The notes under the pieces were generated by a model that did not search any database, was not told the origin of the DNA, and was given only the letters and a program-made list of their open reading frames with translations. Both the position numbers and the translations under genes were made by a program. A stretch of DNA of 34,007 nucleotides from Thraustochytrium sp. TN22. Taxonomy: Eukaryota > Sar > Bigyra > Thraustochytrida > Thraustochytriidae. Shown in pieces: positions 20,430-29,369 of the stretch (the first letter of the stretch is position 1; each line of letters opens with the position of its first letter). Location: assembly GCA_013306675.1 (NCBI GenBank), contig JABLUY010000321.1:1-34007 (forward strand), in the 5' to 3' direction.

Positions 20430-23400
20430 ATGACGGCCGCAGAGCGCTCCGAGGCAAGCGGGGCGAGGGCGCCCACGACGCCCGCCATGGGCAAGCAAGT
20501 GAGCATGGAGGACCGGCCGCCCGATGAGGAGCTGGATCGCATGTATCGACGGCTGCTGGACGAGCTTGGCATCCCGGAGAGCAAGCGCGCGCGTATGATG
20601 GCGCAGCCCATGCACATGAAGTGGAAGCTGCTCTCCAAGCACCAGCGATACGTGCGCGTCCAGACCAGTGCATACGAGGGCCACGGCGCTGCGCTGCGAT
20701 GCGTAGAGCTCCTGGACAAGCTGCTGCTGGCCGCGGACAGGCTCTGCGCGGAGGACGTGGTCGATCTTCGCATGGACATCAAAGGGGAGGCAGGCTGGGT
20801 GCAAGCTTTTCTCGAGCTGGGCGGTTTGCACAAGCTCATGCGCTTACTGGACGTTGTGACGAGCGCGTCGCTGCAAACAGAGCTACTGGAGGCGCTGGCA
20901 GAGCTCACGCATACAAGCGCGCATGCGTGCAGCGTCCTTGTCGCGGATGGGACCGCGGCAGGCACTATTGTGCGCTGCTTTGCGTGCGATCCGCGACGAC
21001 CCAGGCGCGCGACGGTGGTGCTGGATATCCTCGGCCGATTCGCTTTGCACGGCGCAGAAGGCCACGAGCTGGTGCGATCTGCTTTCGAGCTTTACCGCGT
21101 AGAGCAGACCGAGGATCTGCGCTATGCCACGCTCGTACACTGCCTGACCTTTGAGCACGAGGCCTTTGACCTCGACTTTAAGACGCAGGTATTGCGTTTC
21201 ATCAATTTGCTCGTGTCCGGGCTCCCAACGCTCCAAGATCGCGTCGCTCTGCGAGCAGACTTTGCCTACCTGGGTATCATGCGGGTCTTGGACGATCTGG
21301 ACAACGTTGTGGACCTTTTCCGCGAGGAAGATGACCCTGAAGGCGATCGCCGCGCTCTCTCTGCGGAGAGCGCAAGGTACCGGGCCTTTGCGGATGCAGA
21401 CATTGAGCGGGTGCTGCGTGAGGCGCCCACGAGCGGGGCATGGCTTACCGATGCGGAGATTCTCTTCGAGCGGGTTCACTACACAGCGCAGGGGTCGGGC
21501 GCCGGCCACCACTTCTTGGACCTCATGTATGCGCTGCTCGTCGTCCCGACCGACAGCTACCTGGCGCCGCGCGTGTGGGGCCTTTTGGCTGAGGTGTGCC
21601 AGCAGATTGTGGCGGGCCAGTACGGGTCGCTGTCCTTTGCAGACATCGAGCGGCTTCATCTGGCCGGAGACGAGCGCTTCAACGAGCTGAGCAAGGCGCA
21701 GCAGCGCATGCAGCAGCTCGAGCTGGAGTTGCAACGCGCCGAGGATGAGATTACGAGCCTGCGGACCGCCGCAAGCGCGGCTGCATCAGCGCCACCGGCC
21801 TTGGCGGCGGCCGCTGCGGTCGACCCCAGGTTTGTCAAGTACAGCAAGATGCGCAAGGCAGGGTTGCCAGACGGCGCCATTGAGAACTGCATGTCCAAGG
21901 ACGGCTTAAGCGAGGACGAGCGGCGTGCCTTCTTCGCAGGTCCCACGGTCGCGCCGCCCAGCGGAGAGAGTGGGACACCAGCGGCGCCCGCGCGGGACCC
22001 AAAGTTTGAAAAGTATGCCAAAATGGAGCGCGCGGGTCTTCCCCGTGGCGCCATTGAGAACTGCATGGCGCGCGACGGCGTGCCCGAAGAGGACCGCGCG
22101 GCGTTCTTTTCTTCAGACGGCTCATCCGGACCGTTGAGCGAGGCCGCCAAGACGGAAGCGCCCTCGGCGGCCTCGGACCCGGCTCTGGCCAAGTACGCCA
22201 AGATGCGCAAGGCAGGCTTGCCAGAGGGCGCCATTCGCAATGCCATGGCCCGGGACGAGGTCGCTCCGGACAAGGTCGCCGAGTTTTTTGGGAACGGCCA
22301 GACTGAGCAGCCGGCAACGACACCGCAGATCGCGGCTGCAGACCCGAAGTTTGCAAAGTACGTCAAGATGCAGCAAGCCAAGATCCCCGAGGGCGCCATT
22401 CGCCACAAAATGGCGCGTGACGGGGTTTCTGCGGAGGACCAGGCGTTATTCTTTGGCTCTTTGGTGGCGGTGACAGGGGGCGAGAGCGCGCAGGCGCAGG
22501 CGGAGTCGAAGCCGGCGGTCCCAGAGAAGGCCAAGGTGACGCCACGCAAGCCGATGCGCGCCTTGTTCTGGTCCAAAATCCCCGCAGAGCGCGTGGCCGG
22601 CTCGCTCTGGGAGACCTTGGAGGACCGCGACGTGGACATTAGCCTGGACGCGCTGGAGGACCACTTTGGGCAGCCCACGGCGGCGGAGCCCAAGACGGAG
22701 GTGGAGGAGACGAAGGATGCGGGTGGCGCTGCAGAGGTGAAGAAGGCGGTGGAGCTGCTGGACCCGAAGCGGCAGCAGAATGTAGGGATTGCGTTCGCGC
22801 GGCTGCGCATGGCGCCCGAGGTGCTTCGGCAGTGCATTGAGGAACTCGATCTGAAGCGCCTTGGGGGCGGAGCGGACCGGGTCGGCATGCTGGCGAACGT
22901 GCTGCCGACGGCGGAGGAGGTGCGCACGGTACAGGCTTACGAGGGCGACCGGGCTGACCTAGGCAAGATCGAGCTGCTCTTTTTGGAGTTGGCGCCGGTC
23001 AAGGAGGTTCAGCAGCGCATCAAGGCGTGGTCGATCCAGCTCCGCTTTCGCGTCCAGGTCGCGGAGGCACAAGAGCAGGTGCAGGTCGTGCTAAAGGCGT
23101 GCGAGGAGGTGCGGCAGTCGAGCGCCTTGCAGCAGACGCTACGTGTGGTGCTCGCGGTGGGCAACTACCTGAACGGAACGAGCGCGCGAGGCGGGGCGTT
23201 CGGCTTCAAGCTGGACTTGCTCGCGAAGATTGACAACCTCAAGGCGGCAGATCACAAGACTACGCTCTTACAGTTCATCGTGCGGGACATCGCGCTAAAG
23301 AGGTATCCCGTCATGCTGAAGCTTGGCAAGGACCTGCAGCACGTGGGCGAGGCCGCGCGGCTTTCGGTGAGCTCGCTGGCAGGGACTGCGCGCGGCCTCG

Positions 23401-23681
23401 GTGGCGACGTGAAGTTCGTCGAGTCGCTCGTGGGCCGCTTGGAGAAGGACGAGGCTTCCTCAGCCTTTTGCGAGAAGATGGGTGCCTTTCTCACCACTGC
23501 GCGTCGTTCGCACGAGTGCCTGCGAGCTTCTGTGGAAAAGCTGGAGCAAACGTATGCAGACCTGCTGCGCGTCTTTGTGGCAGAGGATGAGGACCTCAAG
23601 GCGGACTCCGAGCGATTCTTCAGCGTCTTTCATGAGTTTGTTCAGGCCTTTACGCGTGAGCAGGCTCGCTCGCAGCGGTAA
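20430..23681 (+). CDS. Formin (GBD/FH3-FH2) with four KYxKM repeats and no FH1
   Basis: A 1083-residue actin-nucleation protein. Start: first ATG in frame, A at -3; the open frame extends 72 codons upstream without another ATG. Residues about 30-430 form an all-helical GBD/FH3-like region, beginning with an LDELGIPESKRARMM segment and KWKLLSKHQ as in diaphanous-type GBDs. A short coiled coil sits near 415-450. Four 38-residue repeats start at about 465, 523, 583 and 638. The FH2 domain (about 700-1075) shows MRALFWSKIP, LDPKRQQNVGIAF, an LPTAEEV segment and VLAVGNYLNG followed by GGAFGFKLDLL, all FH2 landmarks. FH2 dimers nucleate filaments and ride barbed ends. The usual polyproline FH1, which recruits profilin-actin, is absent. 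No DAD tail is obvious. Confidence 0.95.
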   Translation: MTAAERSEASGARAPTTPAMGKQVSMEDRPPDEELDRMYRRLLDELGIPESKRARMMAQPMHMKWKLLSKHQRYVRVQTSAYEGHGAALRCVELLDKLLLAADRLCAEDVVDLRMDIKGEAGWVQAFLELGGLHKLMRLLDVVTSASLQTELLEALAELTHTSAHACSVLVADGTAAGTIVRCFACDPRRPRRATVVLDILGRFALHGAEGHELVRSAFELYRVEQTEDLRYATLVHCLTFEHEAFDLDFKTQVLRFINLLVSGLPTLQDRVALRADFAYLGIMRVLDDLDNVVDLFREEDDPEGDRRALSAESARYRAFADADIERVLREAPTSGAWLTDAEILFERVHYTAQGSGAGHHFLDLMYALLVVPTDSYLAPRVWGLLAEVCQQIVAGQYGSLSFADIERLHLAGDERFNELSKAQQRMQQLELELQRAEDEITSLRTAASAAASAPPALAAAAAVDPRFVKYSKMRKAGLPDGAIENCMSKDGLSEDERRAFFAGPTVAPPSGESGTPAAPARDPKFEKYAKMERAGLPRGAIENCMARDGVPEEDRAAFFSSDGSSGPLSEAAKTEAPSAASDPALAKYAKMRKAGLPEGAIRNAMARDEVAPDKVAEFFGNGQTEQPATTPQIAAADPKFAKYVKMQQAKIPEGAIRHKMARDGVSAEDQALFFGSLVAVTGGESAQAQAESKPAVPEKAKVTPRKPMRALFWSKIPAERVAGSLWETLEDRDVDISLDALEDHFGQPTAAEPKTEVEETKDAGGAAEVKKAVELLDPKRQQNVGIAFARLRMAPEVLRQCIEELDLKRLGGGADRVGMLANVLPTAEEVRTVQAYEGDRADLGKIELLFLELAPVKEVQQRIKAWSIQLRFRVQVAEAQEQVQVVLKACEEVRQSSALQQTLRVVLAVGNYLNGTSARGGAFGFKLDLLAKIDNLKAADHKTTLLQFIVRDIALKRYPVMLKLGKDLQHVGEAARLSVSSLAGTARGLGGDVKFVESLVGRLEKDEASSAFCEKMGAFLTTARRSHECLRASVEKLEQTYADLLRVFVAEDEDLKADSERFFSVFHEFVQAFTREQARSQR
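21822..22454 (+). repeat. Four tandem 38-residue KYxKM repeats in the formin
   Basis: Units at 21822-21935, 21996-22109, 22176-22289 and 22341-22454 share DPxFxKYxKM, then AGLPxGAIxNxM, then xxDGxxxxxxxxFF. Spacers of about 17-22 residues are Ala/Pro/Ser-rich. The KM...GxP...V/I...M...DG pattern resembles a short segment I associate with WASH-complex subunit 3 (CCDC53)-type proteins. That link is from memory and tentative. They occupy the place where FH1 normally lies. Confidence 0.9.
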
Positions 23682-23876
23682 GCCACGTCACTGATTTGGT
23701 GGTTGTGGTGGCTGGGGGAGGGAGGAGGAGGAGGTGGCGGTTACCGGGGTGTGCGGCACACACTAGCTAGCACCCTCAGGGTACATTTCGGCGGACGATG
23801 TGATGTCAGTTGGCAGGTCCAGTCTGCTCTCAGGTCACAGCACAGCTCAGGTCATGTCAGGTCATGTCAGGTCAAC
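23682..23876. other. Short convergent intergenic region (formin / VTT protein)
   Basis: 195 bp between facing stop codons. It contains a GGGAGGAGGAGG purine run near 23715-23735 and a tandem GTCATGTCAG unit repeated about two and a half times at 23848-23874, abutting the stop of the minus-strand gene. Confidence 0.6.
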
Positions 23877-25332
23877 TCAACCAGAAGACTTGCCGAGAAG
23901 GCGGTCCTGTTCCCACTGGCCTGCGACGGCGCCATTCATTAGCTCGAGGCCACCTTCATCGTCCGCAAGATCGTCCTCGTCAGGGTTTTCGCCCTCCTCC
24001 CCGAAGGAGTCGACACCCTTATTGGAGCGCTTGTACGAAGGGCGGCGCCAATTGCGCCCCGAAACCGGCGATCTGGACGCAGAAGAGGAGCCCCATTCCG
24101 CAGACGAAGAGCGCCCGCTGCGTCTGCTGCGTGTTCTACCAGCCTCCTCGGTCTTGAGCTCGGCGAGCACGCGCATGTAGGAGCGGCGAGCCACGATGGA
24201 AGCGACGGTGGTCATAGCAAGCGCCAGCAGGAGACTAACCATGGGCATCCAATTTGCCGGGTCCCAGGCGCTGGCGTCAAGGGAGCCGTCTCCGACGCGG
24301 CCGCGGCCGGCGTCGAGGAGAGTGTGCGAGACGGATCCCAAATACGTGGAAAAGATCGTGCTCTGAAAGTCGCCCAAAAGTGCCATGAAGAAAAAGCAAC
24401 GGAAAGTGACCGGGAGCACGCCAAAAAGGTAGTTCCTGCGCGAGCGAGCGGATTGTGAGACATTGAAGGGAAAAAGAAGAGAAACATGTGAAGGACGCAA
24501 CGTACTTGATCTGCACCGGCATGACGATGAAGCGCGAGAGGAAGGTGACCCTCCACTGCTCCTTGCGCGCCGCGGCCGACATCGTGCGCAGGGTGGGGCG
24601 CGTGAGCAGGAGCTTCTCGAAGCGGGTTCGACACAAGAGGCGCGCCATGAGGAAGGCGCTGCAGGCGCCGATGTGATGTGCCAGGACAGCCACGAGCACA
24701 GCCTTGTCGAGTGCGAAGACCGCGCCGCAGCTGAAGCAGAGAAGCGAGCCCGGCACGCCCGGCACGAGCAGGAGCGCGGCGGCCAGCAGGCAAAAGGCCA
24801 CCATGCCCTTCCAGCCCATGTCGTTGGCCCAGGTGGCCCAGAGCTTGAGCTCCTGGTCCACGTCAGGAAACATTTGCTGCAGCAGGTAGAGCGCAGATGC
24901 GGCAATCGAGATCACTACGAAGGCCTGCGCCACGGTCGACAGCACCCGAAACCAGGTGGTGGGCCGCGCAGCGTCCTCCTGGAAGGTCTCGGCGAGGATC
25001 TCGTCCGCCGCGGAGCTCAGTCTTGACCGCAGCGTGGGCCGTCCCCACTCGTCCACGCTGTCCGCGTCGCTGTCGCCGTCCTCCTCGCCCTCGGACACGA
25101 CCCAGTCGGCGCCGCGTTCCAGGTCGTCCGCCAGCACGCGCAGCGCCGCCTCGGTCACGGACACGCCCTCGTGCCTCTCCGCGCCATACTTGCCGCCGCC
25201 TCCTGCCGCGCCGCCTCCTGCCGCGCCGCCTCCTGCCGCGCCTCCGCCTCCGCCTCCGCCTCCGCCTCCCGCGCCGCTCAGCCCGCGCTCGCCGCCGCTC
25301 GCGCGCGCCTCGCCCGCGGCGCCCGCCTCGAG

Positions 25333-25363
<31 letters not shown>

Positions 25364-25431
25364 TCATCGCCGCCATCCAGGTCGCCGCCGCCGTGCCGCC
25401 GCACCAGCCACCGCCCGCTGCCCGCGCTCAT
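23877..25431 (-). CDS. VTT (TVP38/TMEM64/DedA-type) membrane protein, two exons
   Basis: Two exons, 25431-24506 and 24435-23877, join in phase 2 (AA|G, Lys) to give 494 residues. The ATG (MSAGSGRW) is the first in frame, with G at -3. Residues 1-120 are Gly/Ala-rich with GGGAA repeats, followed by an acidic cytosolic segment. A first membrane helix lies near 165-185. The VTT core follows: PGVPGSLLCFSCGAVFALDK, a helix ending in FLMARLLCR, a loop, then RFIVMPVQIKNYLFGVLPVT with the splice junction inside, and LLGDFQSTIF. The last helix is MVSLLLALAMTTVASIVA. The Ser/Arg-rich and acidic tail is cytosolic. VTT proteins are re-entrant-loop proteins of Golgi/ER membranes, several of which are lipid scramblases (family knowledge). 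Without splicing the frame runs out of the family in mid-domain. Confidence 0.87.
24436..24505 (-). other. 70-nt spliceosomal intron in the VTT gene
   Basis: On the minus strand the exon ends ATCAA and the intron begins GTACGTTGCG. It has a pyrimidine-rich TTTCTCTTC and TTTTTCCC tract and ends GCTCGCGCAG before GAACTAC. Removal joins two reading frames and restores the IKNYLFG segment of the VTT domain. This is the only intron in the window supported by protein continuity. Confidence 0.88.
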
Positions 25432-26110
25432 GCCGCCGCGCCGCGCCGCGCCGCGCCGCGCCGCGCCGCCGCGCCGCCGCCGCGCGCGAACGGGCTCTGC
25501 CGGCTCCGGGTTCGTGCTCGCGCTCGTGACGCGTGGCGAGGCGGAGACAGGCACCAGCTACGAGCTAGCTACTAGCTAACTTACGAAGAGACAGGCAGCG
25601 AGCTCTAGACAGGCACTGGCAGGCAGGCAGGCCAGGCACTGCAGGCCGGCGCTCGCTGCGCTGCGCTGGTGCCCGGCCAGGGTCTTCTCGGCTCGGCTCG
25701 GCCGCGACTCCAGCTGGCTCGCTGTGCTCTGGCTCACTCACAGTCAGACTTGCTGACTTTGCTGGGCTTGCTGCTCTCGAGGGACCATTCGCGCGTGCTC
25801 GAGGGGAGTGCTCGAAGTGCTCATCACAGAAAAGCGCTACTGCTGGTGCTGCTGGTCTCCGGTCGTCGTTGCGGGCAAATTTGGTGATGGTTCGCAGCGT
25901 TGGCCCATTCTTGATGAGTCGTGAGGCTGGCTGCCGGGAGAAAATGCTCGTGCAAGGTTGTCGCACACTCATGCTTGACCTTTGCATGCTCACGCTTGGT
26001 CGACGCACCTTTGCTGACGCACGCTTGCGCTTGAACACAGAGTCGCGCTTCTTTGTTGAAGCATTCACACGAAGCAATGAATTGGCTCATTGGGTCAAGG
26101 TTGAAACAAG
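25432..26110. other. Intergenic region upstream of the VTT gene
   Basis: 679 bp between two minus-strand genes, so it holds the 5' end of the VTT gene and the 3' end of the EGF-7TM gene. Next to the VTT start is a CGCCGCGC repeat (about 25436-25475). At 25611-25622 there is an exact AGGCACTGGCAG copy inside GGCA repeats. From 25860 to 26100 composition is more balanced. No gene is supported. Confidence 0.55.
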
Positions 26111-27739
26111 CTAGATGAACGAGTCGATGCGCTCAGGGATGACTGGAGGCCGGTGTGCGGGAGGACGGGCCTTGTGGGAGCCGGATGAGGGCTCAGAGGT
26201 TTGGTCTTCGTTCTGCTGGTGTGGGTCTCGTGGGCGGTGCTGCGGGTTGTCGGTGCCGAGATTCTGCGCCAGGCGCTTGGTTCCTGCGGCGCGTCGAGCG
26301 TCGGCCTGCGAAAGCGCCGCAAAGGAAGGCTTCGTGGAGCGGCTGGGAACCTGTGGCATTTCATTGTGCTCCGCCATGACAACGACAGGAAGGTCAGCCG
26401 GGTGATTGAAGGAGCCACCCGAGCCCGCCCGTTTGCCGGATGCTCTGCCCGAGCCGAAGCGCTGCAGCACGGGCTTTGCTTTGGCGAGCGGGTGGGTGAA
26501 GCGCGTAGAGCCGATGGAGGCGGTGGTGAAGCGAGAGGTGCGCGTGGTGGAGGGCTGGCCTGTGAGGCGGAAGTCGTCCTGCCCGAGGTCACTGGAGGAG
26601 CTGGATGTGCTTGTGTGGCCGTGCTTGCGGCTGTGCTCGCTGACGGCAGTCTGTGCGATGGAGCGCGCCACGACGACGTAGGAAAGCCAGCCGATCGGGT
26701 TGAAGTAGTCGTGCTTGTTGTAAAGCATGGGCACGACAGCGAACATGAGGTAGATGGCGACCTGGACGACGGACTGTAGAATGCCGCGGGTCTCGCCCGA
26801 GACCATGTGCCGGCGCGTCCGGCGCATGGCAGCGTTGGCGCCGTAGGCATCATTCGTGACGACAATAGCCTTGGCGCGGCTGCGCACCATGCCAGCCTGC
26901 ACAGCGTGGAGGATGATGGTGATCACTTGCGCGTAGATGAAGACGATGAAGATGTTGACGGCGGGTGCGGATGCCTCGCCCCCGTCGATGAGCGTGATAA
27001 AGGGCATGAGGCTAGAGAAGACTGCACAGCAAAGGTTGACGGTCGCCAAGACGCGCGTGAGGCGCACGAGCAGGCGCACCTTGTTGCGGTGCCGGTATGT
27101 TCCGCGCAGAAAGGTGGTGAGCAGCGCGGGCTGGTACAGGTAGAGCATGAAATAGAACGACACGCGCACGAGAGCAAAGAGAAGCGTGAGCGGCATGGAG
27201 ACGCCCACGCGAGCCGCTGGTACGAAAAATTTGAACATCCCCGTGGCCAGAATGGAGGGGAAGCAGATGTACGAGTAGGTGAGGACGGCCAGGAGGCCAG
27301 GGTTGGCGCTGATGCGGTGACTTCGGCCGGCCTCGCGGCGCGTCTTGCGGATGGCCTTGAACTTCTCCCAGCGAGTCTGGATCTGGTCCCACATGGAGAT
27401 TTGGCTCCAGACCGCAACGAAGAGGAGGACGCCCCAGAGCGCGTGCACGGCGGTCTCGTTGATCTGGCAGTCCATGTGCTCGGTGTTGACGAAGTCGCTA
27501 AGCCCGGTCCAACCTGGGTTGCATGTGCACGTCCCATTCGCCTCGCATACGCCGTGCCCGCTGCACTCGAAGTCGTCTGAGAGGTCTGACCAGAGCTGTC
27601 GCTGCTGGCAGCTAAAGGGCACCACGACGCTCACGTTGTTTCCCGCTGCACTGTACGTGCTCGCTGCCCGCGCCGGCTGCACGTGGCTGGCCGCCGCCAC
27701 GCACGCCGCCACGGCCACCAGCACAGGCCCCGCCTTCAT
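26111..27739 (-). CDS. EGF-like seven-transmembrane receptor-like protein
   Basis: A 542-residue membrane protein. The ATG at 27739 is the first in frame, with A at -3. Residues 1-26 form a signal peptide (hydrophobic VLVAVAACVAAA, then QPARA). A short ectodomain ends in an EGF-like module at about 58-77 (ECSGHGVCEANGTCTCNPGW). Seven hydrophobic segments follow at about 98-114, 148-172, 180-202, 229-251, 260-283, 320-340 and 348-365. A cleaved signal, an outside EGF and seven helices give an outside-N, inside-C topology like a GPCR, but I see no signature of a named GPCR class. The Ser/Thr/Arg-rich tail of about 175 residues could be phosphorylated. Function is not assigned; a receptor or adhesion role is inferred from layout only. 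Confidence 0.8.
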   Translation of the reverse strand: MKAGPVLVAVAACVAAASHVQPARAASTYSAAGNNVSVVVPFSCQQRQLWSDLSDDFECSGHGVCEANGTCTCNPGWTGLSDFVNTEHMDCQINETAVHALWGVLLFVAVWSQISMWDQIQTRWEKFKAIRKTRREAGRSHRISANPGLLAVLTYSYICFPSILATGMFKFFVPAARVGVSMPLTLLFALVRVSFYFMLYLYQPALLTTFLRGTYRHRNKVRLLVRLTRVLATVNLCCAVFSSLMPFITLIDGGEASAPAVNIFIVFIYAQVITIILHAVQAGMVRSRAKAIVVTNDAYGANAAMRRTRRHMVSGETRGILQSVVQVAIYLMFAVVPMLYNKHDYFNPIGWLSYVVVARSIAQTAVSEHSRKHGHTSTSSSSSDLGQDDFRLTGQPSTTRTSRFTTASIGSTRFTHPLAKAKPVLQRFGSGRASGKRAGSGGSFNHPADLPVVVMAEHNEMPQVPSRSTKPSFAALSQADARRAAGTKRLAQNLGTDNPQHRPRDPHQQNEDQTSEPSSGSHKARPPAHRPPVIPERIDSFI

Positions 27740-28524
27740 CCTCGCTCGCCCGCTCACTCGCCCGCCCGCTCGCCCGCACGCCCGCTCGCCCGCCCGCTCG
27801 CTCGCTCGAGCGTGCGACCTCAGGTGGCTGGCTGGCTGCCTGCCCGCGCGCGCGTGCAGCCCGCGCCGGCGTCACGATCGCCGCGGTGCCGTGCTCGGCA
27901 GCGTTGCCGCCGCCGCAGCCACCACCGCGACCGCGCTTCGCGTATTGCCGGAGCGCGCGCACGTGGGTGCAAGCGATTCACCACCGCCTGCTCCTCGCTC
28001 GCCGTGGGATCCACTGCGCGGTGTCGTCGTGCCGGCGCCGAGTACAGACAGTCCCGCCGCTGGAGTCCAAGTGCGTCAACCCACCGTTTCTCGCAGTGTG
28101 CGCCGATTTTTCCCTCGCTGCCAAGGTTCGGTTCTCTCGTTCGCGCCCCCCATGAGCCCGGCCGCCCGCGTCTCGCACACCCAGTCCCCGGAGTTTCCGT
28201 CATGATCAGTCCCGCCGCCTGGCCAGGCCTTGGCACTGGCAGTGGCCGGGCCAGTGCTTGCTTGCTTGTAGTGGCCGCCAGTGCAGGCAGAGTGACCATG
28301 ATGGCCAAGCCGTGTTGCCATTGTCATTGCGATTGCCATCGCTCGTCTAGCTCTGGGCACGCCGCTTCGGTGCCATCCCGGGCCGCCTCAACGCCACAGT
28401 TTCGACCAGATCGTCCCTGGCGTCTTGCCTATGACGGAGGCTGCGCCTGTTCCTTTGCAGCTGTTGCTCGAGTGTCACCACGTAATGGAAGGATCGGTAA
28501 AGTGGAGCTCTTCAAATGATGTCC
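27740..28524. other. Repeat-rich region upstream of the EGF-7TM gene
   Basis: From 27741 to about 27815 an imperfect CGCC/GCTC tetranucleotide array sits directly before the EGF-7TM start, so it belongs to its leader or promoter. A near copy of the dispersed 12-mer, TGGCACTGGCAG, lies at 28231-28242. Open frames on the plus strand here are Arg/Ala/Pro-rich without domains. No gene is supported. Confidence 0.5.
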
Positions 28525-28827
28525 TTAGTGGCAAACGAAAAAGAAAAGCCCCGCCCCTCCACCGCTGACGCGGCAGAGAGGTAGGGGCGGGAAAGGTTGT
28601 GTTTGAGCGCGCGCTGCTACTCGGCGCTCTTCTGCTTCCCGCTTGCTGAGATCCTCGCTCTCCGGCGATTCAGATCTGCTCGCGGTCGGCATTGGTTGCT
28701 CTGCGAGCTTGGATGCCTGGAGTCCGTCCAACACCACGACAGCGCGAGCGGCCTCCAGCTCCGCGTCGGGATCCTTCATGGCGAATTCTTCGAGATTCAA
28801 TTCCTCGTGCGCCCGCAGCGCACCCAT
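28525..28827 (-). CDS. Small hypothetical protein (weak candidate)
   Basis: A 100-residue frame with a strong start context (AGCATGG) and a TAG in frame seven codons upstream of the ATG. The first 70 residues are acidic and helix-like (EELNLEEFAMKDPDAELEAA, then EDLSKREAEERR) and use G/C-ending codons like the neighbouring genes. The last 30 residues (TQPFPPLPL, then GGGAGLFFF) look non-coding. It could be a true small protein, or an exon whose real 3' junction lies before the odd tail. I do not recognise a family. Confidence 0.28.
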   Translation of the reverse strand: MGALRAHEELNLEEFAMKDPDAELEAARAVVVLDGLQASKLAEQPMPTASRSESPESEDLSKREAEERRVAARAQTQPFPPLPLCRVSGGGAGLFFFVCH

Positions 28828-29369
28828 GCTTCCTTCGCACTAGCACGACTCTCCAAGGTAAAGCGCGCAAAGGCGCAGAAACATCGCGCGTTGTGACTTG
28901 ACTGGATCTCGCCACGTTCCAAGCTCGCCGCGCTCCCCACCCAGCTCACCAAACGCTCACCACACCGCCCCGATCTGACGGAGACCGAGATTTGTCACGG
29001 GTTGTGTTCTTTCGCGTTCAAAAGAAGAGCCCTTCGAGACCAGGCCACGAAGAGGAGTAGCGTGGAGCCACCGCCGGATGAAGGACGCTTTCTAGCTTAA
29101 CTTTCAAGCCAAGCGCGAGAGCCAGCTCGCTCTGGCACAAACCGTTTTGGTTACGGAACGCGCAGAATGGCGTGCACACGCCCCGCGCTGGCAGGCAGGC
29201 AGGCTGCAGGCAGGCAGGCAGGCGGGCGGGCGGGCGGGCAGGCAGATGCTCTTTTTGAGAAGGACCAGTCAGCGTTCTCCGTGCCAAAGTCACGAAATGA
29301 GCCGGGAAAACAAAAGAAGTCGGCTTGCGCTTGCCTGCAATCCAAGCCCTGCCCGCTACACGCCCCGCG
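28828..29369. other. Intergenic, with a GGCA/GGCG microsatellite
   Basis: No gene is supported. A (GGCA)n/(GGCG)n tetranucleotide array occupies about 29189-29245. The rest is of mixed composition with A-rich patches near 29300-29320. Confidence 0.5.

Noticed and set aside
27345-28519. Plus-strand frames of 278-286 codons over and beyond the EGF-7TM gene
   Set aside because: Partly antisense to a supported gene; the remainder is Arg/Ala/Pro-rich translation of tetranucleotide repeats.
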